The notes beneath the pieces are model-generated. The model saw only the letters and a list, made by a program, of their open reading frames with translations. It ran no database searches and was not told the origin of the DNA. The position numbers and the translations under genes are program-made. A stretch of DNA of 64,000 nucleotides from Sphingomonas bacterium (GTDB taxonomy: Bacteria > Pseudomonadota > Alphaproteobacteria > Sphingomonadales > Sphingomonadaceae): positions 1 through 64,000 of the forward strand of contig NZ_JAQGLJ010000128.1 of NCBI RefSeq assembly GCF_028292945.1, written 5' to 3'. Shown piece by piece: positions 57,520-64,000 of the stretch. Within the stretch, counting starts at the first letter, position 1; each line of letters opens with the position of its first letter.

Positions 57520-58178
57520 CCGCCTCTCAGCGCAGCGATGTTCGCCGCATAGCTGTCGGGACCGCCCCTGAAGACCGCCGTTCCCGCAACGAGCGCGTCG
57601 GCACCCGCCTCGATGCAACGCCGCGCGCTGTCCGCGTCGATGCCACCATCGACCTCCAGGTCGATGGCGCGGCCGCTCGCGTCGATCATCTTGCGGATCG
57701 CCGCGATCTTCTTGAGCTGGCCGTCGATGAAATGCTGACCGCCGAAGCCGGGGTTGACGCTCATCACCAGCACCAGATCAACGGTGTCGAGCAGGTAATC
57801 GAGCATCTTGGCGGGGGTGCCCGGATTGAGCACCACGCCCGCGCGCTTGCCCAGCGCCTTGATCCTTTGGAGAGAGCGGTGGATGTGCGGGCCGGCCTCG
57901 GGATGGACGGTGATGGTATCCGCGCCGGCGTCGGCGAAGGCATCGAGATACGCATCGATAGGCGAGATCATCAGGTGGACGTCGAACGGCTTGGTTGTGT
58001 GCGGGCGCAGTGCTTTCACGATCGAAGGCCCGAACGAGATGTTGGGCACGAAATGCCCGTCCATGATGTCGAGGTGCATCCAGTCCGCGCCGGCGGCGTC
58101 GAGCGCGCGGACCTCCTCGCCCAGCCGCGCGAAATCAGCCGACAGGATGGAGGGCGCGATGCGGACCGGGTGCGGCAT
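57516..58178 (-). CDS. rpe: Ribulose-phosphate 3-epimerase
   Basis: [54 protein letters not shown]...[15 protein letters not shown]. Confidence 0.97.
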   Translation of the reverse strand: MPHPVRIAPSILSADFARLGEEVRALDAAGADWMHLDIMDGHFVPNISFGPSIVKALRPHTTKPFDVHLMISPIDAYLDAFADAGADTITVHPEAGPHIHRSLQRIKALGKRAGVVLNPGTPAKMLDYLLDTVDLVLVMSVNPGFGGQHFIDGQLKKIAAIRKMIDASGRAIDLEVDGGIDADSARRCIEAGADALVAGTAVFRGGPDSYAANIAALRGG

Positions 58179-58210
58179 GACGACGGCTCTAACGACCCCC
58201 GTGCCCGGCG

Positions 58211-59488
58211 TCACCCCGCCCGACGAAACCGCGCGGCGAAGAAGCCGTCGCAGCCACCCTGCGCTTCCAGTGTCCCCGGCACGGTGCGTACCCAGCCGCG
58301 CCCGGTCGCCTCGACCGGCAGTTCGCCGGGTGCGGGCGCAACGAGCGTGTAGGTCGGGTGATCGGCGAGGAAGCGCTCCGCCTGATGCTCGCCTTCCGCC
58401 GGCTCCAGCGAACAGGTGGCGTAGACCAGCGTTCCGCCCGGCCTGACCCACGCCGCCGCGCGCGCGAGCAGCCGCGCCTGGATGCTGACCAGTTCGTCAA
58501 GCAGCTCCGGCCGGAACCGGTGCAGCACATCGGGGTGGCGGCGGAAGATGCCGGACGCGCTGCACGGCGAATCGAGCAGGACCGCGTCGTACGGCGCGGG
58601 CGGCGACCATTCCAAGGCGTCTGCACGCACCACCTCGGCGATCAGCCGCGTCCGCGTCAGATTGTCGCGAAGTCGCGCAAGACGACTTTGCGATTGATCG
58701 AGTGCGGTCACCTGCCAGCCTGCGGCGGCGAGCTGGCAGGTCTTGCCACCCGGCGCGGCGCACAGGTCCAGCACGGTACCGCTCCCGGTGCCGAGCAGTC
58801 GCGCGGGCAACGAGGCGGCGAGATCCTGCACCCACCAGCCGCCTTCGGCATAGCCGGGCAGTTCCGGGACCGCGGTGGCGTCGTCGAGCCGCACATGTCT
58901 CGGGGCCAGCGTCCGCCCGTCCAGCCGCTCGCTCCATTCGTCGTCGCGCAACGACAGGTCGAGCGGCGGCGGCGCGGCGAGAGCGCGGGCAGCAGCCTGC
59001 GCTGCTTCCTCGCCCCACGCCGTCGACCAGCGGGCGGCGGTGTCACCCGGCAGTGTCGGGATGTCGGGCAACTTTTCGCCCGCGCGGACCACCGAACCGA
59101 ACACGCCATGCACCAGCTTGCGCGGGCCGCCATCAACCAGCGGCAGCACCGTGGCGATCGCGGCGTGCGGCGGCGTGTTGAGCCGAAGCACCTGCACCAG
59201 CGCCACACGCAGCGCGAATCGCGCCTTGGCGTCATCGGGCAGGCGCTGGCGCGTCTGCGCGTCGATCAGCGCGTCGAGATCGGGCAGCCAGCGCAACGCC
59301 TCTGCGGCGATCGCATGCGCCAGCCCGCGATCGGGACCATGCACCGCGCGGGTTGCGCCGGGCAGCGCGGCTTCCAGCGACTCCCCGCGACGCAACACCG
59401 CGTCGAGCACGCGCAGCGCGGCGCGGCGCGAGGCGGTGCCCAGCGGGTCGCCGGAGGCGGTTGGGAAGCGGGTCTGGTTATATGTCAT
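58211..59488 (-). CDS. RsmB/NOP-family RNA (cytosine-5) methyltransferase
   Basis: [39 protein letters not shown]...[22 protein letters not shown]...[21 protein letters not shown]. Confidence 0.94.
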   Translation of the reverse strand: MTYNQTRFPTASGDPLGTASRRAALRVLDAVLRRGESLEAALPGATRAVHGPDRGLAHAIAAEALRWLPDLDALIDAQTRQRLPDDAKARFALRVALVQVLRLNTPPHAAIATVLPLVDGGPRKLVHGVFGSVVRAGEKLPDIPTLPGDTAARWSTAWGEEAAQAAARALAAPPPLDLSLRDDEWSERLDGRTLAPRHVRLDDATAVPELPGYAEGGWWVQDLAASLPARLLGTGSGTVLDLCAAPGGKTCQLAAAGWQVTALDQSQSRLARLRDNLTRTRLIAEVVRADALEWSPPAPYDAVLLDSPCSASGIFRRHPDVLHRFRPELLDELVSIQARLLARAAAWVRPGGTLVYATCSLEPAEGEHQAERFLADHPTYTLVAPAPGELPVEATGRGWVRTVPGTLEAQGGCDGFFAARFRRAG

Positions 59489-59530
59489 GCCACGCCCACA
59501 TGGGGCGAGATGCCGCCGGAGGAAACCGTC

Positions 59531-59689
59531 ATGGGTCAGCGACCCGATCATGTGAAGCCACCTGAGTACCTGACTCCGGACAAGCCAGTGCCCGAACCGG
59601 CGCCGGCGCTGCCGCGCGAAGACCCCGAGGGGCGCGACCCGACACGCTATGGGGATTGGGAGCTGAAGGGCGTCGCCGTCGATTTCTAA
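59531..59689 (+). CDS. DUF1674 protein (SDHAF4-like)
   Basis: MGQRPDHVKPPEYLTPDKPVPEPAPALPREDPEGRDPTRYGDWELKGVAVDF; the C-terminal GRDPTRYGDWExxGxxxDF signature. Confidence 0.9.
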   Translation: MGQRPDHVKPPEYLTPDKPVPEPAPALPREDPEGRDPTRYGDWELKGVAVDF

Positions 59690-59710
59690 CATTCCCGACG
59701 CCGAAGGTGC

Positions 59711-60703
59711 CTAGTGAACCTCGGCCCGCAGCGGCCGTGCCAGCAGGTCGCCGATCACCTCTGCCGCCACCGCGCCCCCCAGCAGGCGATTGACCGCGTC
59801 GGTCACCGGCATGTCCACGCCTGCCGCACGCGCTGCCTCCGCCAGCACCGGCGCGGTGAACGCGCCTTCGGCGACCGTGCGCCGGTCGGCGATCAGATCG
59901 GCCGCGCGCCGTCCCTGGCCCAGGCCAATGCCGAGCGAGAAGTTGCGGCTGCTGGTCGACGAGCAGGTCAGCACCAGGTCGCCCAAACCCGACAGCCCGG
60001 CGAGTGTTTCCGCCCGGCCGCCGCGCGCCAGACCGAAGCGTGTCATCTCGGCGAACCCGCGCGCGATCAGCGCCGCGCGCGCGTTCTGGCCCAGCCCGGC
60101 GCCCTCGACCACGCCGCACGCGATCGCGAGCACGTTCTTGACCGCGCCGCCGATCTCCGCGCCGACCATGTCGGTCGAGCTGTAAGGCCGAAAACGCGCG
60201 CGGGCGATCAGCGCGGCGATCCCGGGCGCGCAGCCCTCGTCCTCGCACGCCAGCGTTACGGCGGTAGGCAGCCCGGCTGCCACCTCGTGCGCGAAGGTGG
60301 GCCCCGACATCACCGCGATCGGGCGCCGGCCCGCCGTCTCGTGCGCCACCTCGTGCAGCAGCTTGAGGCTGCCGGCCTCGATCCCCTTCGAACAGAGCAC
60401 GAGCGGTGCATCGCCGGGTGGGAGAGCGGCGAGGACGTCGCGCATGTGCTGCGCGGGCGTGACGACGAAGATCAGCCCCGCCCGGCCGATCTCGCCGAGA
60501 TCGGCCGTCGCGTGGATCGTCGGCGACAGGATCGCGCCGGGCAGGAACGCGGTGTTCTCGGCCTGGGTGTTGATCGCGTCGATCACCTCCGCCTCGCGCG
60601 CCCACAGCGCGACGGTTCGACCGCCGACCGCCATCGCCTGCGCAATCGCGGTGCCCCAGGCACCGCCACCGACGATCCCGAACTCGGCCGCGCCTGACGT
60701 CAT
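59711..60703 (-). CDS. gpsA: Glycerol-3-phosphate dehydrogenase (NAD(P)+)
   Basis: [52 protein letters not shown]...[17 protein letters not shown]...[23 protein letters not shown]. Confidence 0.97.
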   Translation of the reverse strand: MTSGAAEFGIVGGGAWGTAIAQAMAVGGRTVALWAREAEVIDAINTQAENTAFLPGAILSPTIHATADLGEIGRAGLIFVVTPAQHMRDVLAALPPGDAPLVLCSKGIEAGSLKLLHEVAHETAGRRPIAVMSGPTFAHEVAAGLPTAVTLACEDEGCAPGIAALIARARFRPYSSTDMVGAEIGGAVKNVLAIACGVVEGAGLGQNARAALIARGFAEMTRFGLARGGRAETLAGLSGLGDLVLTCSSTSSRNFSLGIGLGQGRRAADLIADRRTVAEGAFTAPVLAEAARAAGVDMPVTDAVNRLLGGAVAAEVIGDLLARPLRAEVH

Positions 60704-61725
60704 GCCTTCACGCCCGCGCCGCGTACCAGTTCCGCCGTCGGATCGAGCGGCCAGCGCGGGCGCGCGGGCACGTCGAGCGGATCGGTCATGCCGGCGGCAA
60801 AGCGCTCCGCACCGGCCCAGGCGATCATCGCGGCATTGTCAGTGCACAGCCACAACGGGGGCGCGACGAAGCGCAGGCCGTGCTCGGTCGCCAGCGCCTG
60901 TAACGCCGCGCGCACGCTACCATTGGCCGCGACACCGCCCGCGACCACCAACGCAGTGATCTCTCCCGCGCACATCAGGGCGAGCGTTGTGCGGTCGAGC
61001 AGGCAGTCGATCACCGCCTGTTGGAAAGACGCGGCGACATCCGCCGGCTGGTGTTGGCCGACCGCCCGCGCGACGGCACTCTTCAGGCCGGCGAAGGAGA
61101 AATGCGGTTCGCGCGAGCCCTTCAAAGGGCGCGGCAGCGGGACCGCCGACGCATCTCCCTGCGCAGCGGCACGCTCGACGGCTGGCCCGCCGGGATAGCC
61201 GAGCCCGAGCAGCTTTGCCGTCTTGTCGAACGCCTCGCCTGCAGCGTCGTCGATGGTGGTCGCCAGCCGGCGATAGCAGCCGACGCCCTGCACGAGCAGC
61301 AGCTGGCAATGCCCCCCCGACACCAACAGCAGCAGATAGGGAAATTTGAGGTCCGGATCCGACAGGCGCGGACTGAGCGCATGACCCTCCAGATGATTGA
61401 CGGCGATCAGCGGCTTGCCCGCCGCGTGCGCCAGCGCTTTGCCGGTGACCAGCCCGACCATGACGCCGCCGATCAGCCCCGGCCCCGCGGTGGCGGCGAC
61501 CGCGTCCACGTCGGCGAGGGCTAGGCCGGCGTCGGCGAGCGCCGCCTCCACCAAGGGCGCGAGCGCCTCGACATGCGCGCGCGCCGCGATCTCGGGCACG
61601 ACGCCGCCGAACGGCGCGTGCTGGTCTTCCTGCCCGAGCAGGCGGTGCGCGAGCACGCGACGGGCACCCGTTACCAGCGCTACCGCCGTCTCGTCGCACG
61701 AGGATTCAAGTCCGAGGATCAGCAT
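60700..61725 (-). CDS. tsaD: tRNA threonylcarbamoyladenosine modification protein TsaD
   Basis: [63 protein letters not shown]...[12 protein letters not shown]. Confidence 0.97.
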   Translation of the reverse strand: MLILGLESSCDETAVALVTGARRVLAHRLLGQEDQHAPFGGVVPEIAARAHVEALAPLVEAALADAGLALADVDAVAATAGPGLIGGVMVGLVTGKALAHAAGKPLIAVNHLEGHALSPRLSDPDLKFPYLLLLVSGGHCQLLLVQGVGCYRRLATTIDDAAGEAFDKTAKLLGLGYPGGPAVERAAAQGDASAVPLPRPLKGSREPHFSFAGLKSAVARAVGQHQPADVAASFQQAVIDCLLDRTTLALMCAGEITALVVAGGVAANGSVRAALQALATEHGLRFVAPPLWLCTDNAAMIAWAGAERFAAGMTDPLDVPARPRWPLDPTAELVRGAGVKA

Positions 61726-61772
61726 CGCGGCTGACCCTAGCCGTTTGGCGTTCGTTGCTCTACCCGCCCGCG

Positions 61773-62675
61773 ATGGTCTTCCGGCTCGGCACCCGCGGCT
61801 CGCCGCTGGCACTCGTTCAGGCGGGATTGGTGCGCGATGCGCTGTGCGCCGCGCACGGCTGGGCCGTGGAACAGGTCGAACCCGTAATCATCCGCACCAC
61901 CGGCGACCGCGTACAGGACCGTGCGCTCGCCGAGATCGGTGGCAAGGCGCTGTGGACCAAGGAACTTGATCGCGCGCTGCTGGCGGGGGAGGTCGACGCC
62001 TGCGTTCATTCGATGAAGGACGTGGAAACGGTGCGCCCGGCGGCGATCGCCATCGCGGCGATGCTGCCGCGCGCCGATGTGCGCGACCGGCTGATCGGCG
62101 CAGACTCGATCGCCGCGCTGCCCGACCGGGCGGTGGTCGGGACCAGCTCGCCCCGGCGGCGCGCGCAGCTGCTGCGGCTGCGGCCCGACCTGCGCATCGT
62201 GCTGTTTCGCGGCAATGTCGAGACGCGCCTCGCCCGGCTGGCGGCGGGCGACGCGGACGCGACGCTGCTCGCGGCGGCTGGGCTGGATCGACTCGGACGC
62301 TCCGATACGGGTGCCCCGATCGGCTGCGACGTCATGCTGCCGGCGCCTGCGCAAGGGGCGGTGGGCATCGAGGTCCGCGCGGGGGATGAGCGATCGCACG
62401 CGGTGATCGCCGCCATCGACGACCCGGCGACGTCGCGCTGCGTCGCGGCCGAACGCGGACTGCTCGCGGCGCTCAGAGCGGACTGCCACTCTCCCGTCGC
62501 AGCGTTGGCGCGGGTGCAGGACGAGCAGCTCCGACTCGATGCCGAGCTGCTCGACGAGGACGGAACGGCGCACGTCACCGGCAGCCTGGTGGGCGACGGC
62601 GAGGTGGGGCATGCGCTCGCCGCGGACCTGCTCGCCCGCGCGCCCGAGACGGTGCGCCGGCTGTTCGACGGGTGA
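61773..62675 (+). CDS. hemC: Hydroxymethylbilane synthase
   Basis: [22 protein letters not shown]...[48 protein letters not shown]. Confidence 0.97.
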   Translation: MVFRLGTRGSPLALVQAGLVRDALCAAHGWAVEQVEPVIIRTTGDRVQDRALAEIGGKALWTKELDRALLAGEVDACVHSMKDVETVRPAAIAIAAMLPRADVRDRLIGADSIAALPDRAVVGTSSPRRRAQLLRLRPDLRIVLFRGNVETRLARLAAGDADATLLAAAGLDRLGRSDTGAPIGCDVMLPAPAQGAVGIEVRAGDERSHAVIAAIDDPATSRCVAAERGLLAALRADCHSPVAALARVQDEQLRLDAELLDEDGTAHVTGSLVGDGEVGHALAADLLARAPETVRRLFDG

Positions 62676-63367
62676 GCACCCACGCACTGGTGTTGCGGCC
62701 GCAGCCGGGCGCGAGCGCAACGGTCGCGCGGCTGACCGCTCTCGACGTGCCGACACGATGCTGCCCGCTGTTCGTCGCCTCGCCCGTGGCGTGGCGCGTG
62801 CCGGACCCGCTCGACTATGACGCGCTGCTGCTCACCAGCGCCAATGCGGTCCGTCACGCCGGCCCGGGGCTGCGCGTATTGGCGGGCCTGCCGGTGGTGG
62901 CGGTGGGCGAGGCAACGGCGATGGCGGCACGCGACGCGGGGCTGGATGTGGCGCTCACCGGGCATGGCGGCGCCGTCGAGCTGGCCGCGGCGGCAGGCGG
63001 AGGCGGCTTCGCTCGCCTGCTTCATCTTGCCGGCAGGGACCGGGTGAGCTTGCCGGACGTCGACCAGCTAGCCGTCTATGCCAGTGAACCGAGCGATCTG
63101 GATGACCGGGTCGTTCGCGGGTGGGCGGGACAGGTGGCGCTCTTCCATTCAGCGCGCGCCGCCCGCCGCTTTGCCGAGCTGATCGACCGGTTCGGGGTGG
63201 AGCGCGGTGGCATCGACGTTGCCGCAATCAGCAGCGCGGTGGCCGAGGCAGCCGGACCTGGGTGGCGCTCCTGCACGGCCGTGGCGCGCCCCGACGACGC
63301 GCTGCTGGCGATGTCTGCGCGACAGTTGATTGACCGGTCAGCGCCACCGTTAGATAAGCGGGCGTGA
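62672..63367 (+). CDS. hemD: Uroporphyrinogen-III synthase
   Basis: Overlaps hemC stop; YDALLLTSANAVRHAGPGLRVLAGLPVVAVGEATAMAARDAGLDVALTGHGGAVELAAAA...VALFHSARAARRFAELI. Confidence 0.88.
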   Translation: MSTHALVLRPQPGASATVARLTALDVPTRCCPLFVASPVAWRVPDPLDYDALLLTSANAVRHAGPGLRVLAGLPVVAVGEATAMAARDAGLDVALTGHGGAVELAAAAGGGGFARLLHLAGRDRVSLPDVDQLAVYASEPSDLDDRVVRGWAGQVALFHSARAARRFAELIDRFGVERGGIDVAAISSAVAEAAGPGWRSCTAVARPDDALLAMSARQLIDRSAPPLDKRA

Positions 63368-64000
63368 TGAGCGACGGCCGTTCCCTACCCTCGCCCCCAG
63401 CCGCTGCCTCGCCACGCGGCCTGCGCATCGGCGCAGTGTCGGTGCTGATCGCGGTCGCCTTCCTGCTCGGGCTGGCGTTGGCGCTGGTGCTCGTGCGTAG
63501 GCAGAATGCGCGCGACGACGCGATGATCCTGCCGACCGCCCTGCCGGCCGCGCAGCCTGGAGCGGTCTCGCCCCCCGTGCCGACGCCCGATGCCGCGCTG
63601 CTCACCGCGCGGCAGGAGGTGCTTGCCGGTCAGATCGCGGCGCTTGAGGCCCGGTCCGCCGCGCTGAGCGCCAGCGCGTCCGCTGCGGGTGGACAGGCTG
63701 TGCGTGCCGAGGCGTTGCTGACGGCGGTCGCGGCACGGCGTGCGCTCGATCGCGGCGTGCCGCTGGGCGCGCTCGACGCACAACTTCTGTCGCGCTTCGG
63801 TCAGACGCAGCCGCGCGCAGTGGCGCTGGTGCGCGCCGCCGCGCGCGAACCGGTGACGCTGGAGGAGCTGCGGCAAGGACTGGATGCGGTCGGCACCAAC
63901 GCGGCGGCCGGCGTCCGGCAGGGCTGGATCGACAGCCTGCGTCGCGAGCTCGGCACGCTGGTGGTGCTGCGTCAGGTCGGCACGACCTCGCAATTGCCCA
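63367..64000 (+). CDS. Membrane-anchored coiled-coil (mitofilin/HemX-like) protein, C-terminus cut by window edge
   Basis: MSDGRSLPSPPAAASPRGLRIGAVSVLIAVAFLLGLALALVLVRRQ...; immediately after hemD; open to the end of the window. Confidence 0.7.
   Translation, partial: MSDGRSLPSPPAAASPRGLRIGAVSVLIAVAFLLGLALALVLVRRQNARDDAMILPTALPAAQPGAVSPPVPTPDAALLTARQEVLAGQIAALEARSAALSASASAAGGQAVRAEALLTAVAARRALDRGVPLGALDAQLLSRFGQTQPRAVALVRAAAREPVTLEELRQGLDAVGTNAAAGVRQGWIDSLRRELGTLVVLRQVGTTSQLP

Overview
This 64 kb window is a GC-rich alphaproteobacterial chromosome segment. The gene content (crtYIB and crtZ, divK, CarD, etfBA, TldD, Suv3-like helicase, SDHAF4-like DUF1674) looks like Sphingomonas or a relative. 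It is densely packed and mostly core: rpmG, divK, argG, cfa, prs, sucC, etfBA, fdxA, carD, mgtE, crtY/crtI/crtB/crtZ, glnB-amtB, recQ, tldD, nadB, polA, purH, rpe, rsmB-like, gpsA, tsaD, hemC/hemD. I recognised no prophage, IS element, CRISPR array, rRNA or tRNA. The observations most worth following up are: (1) a palindromic repeat inserted in frame inside the Suv3-like helicase, with a related copy in the carotenoid cluster, resembling the concept of Rickettsia palindromic elements; (2) a translationally coupled EcsC / TerB-like two-gene module whose second gene is frameshifted at a T5 run; (3) a decayed sterol desaturase that appears to have lost its whole catalytic core; (4) an orphan CcdA-like antitoxin with an in-frame amber codon and no CcdB; (5) a secreted retropepsin-like protein split at a G7 run; (6) several families of dispersed intergenic palindromes, one of which supplies the apparent start codon of a flippase gene. 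All product calls come from reading the translations; no database search was run.
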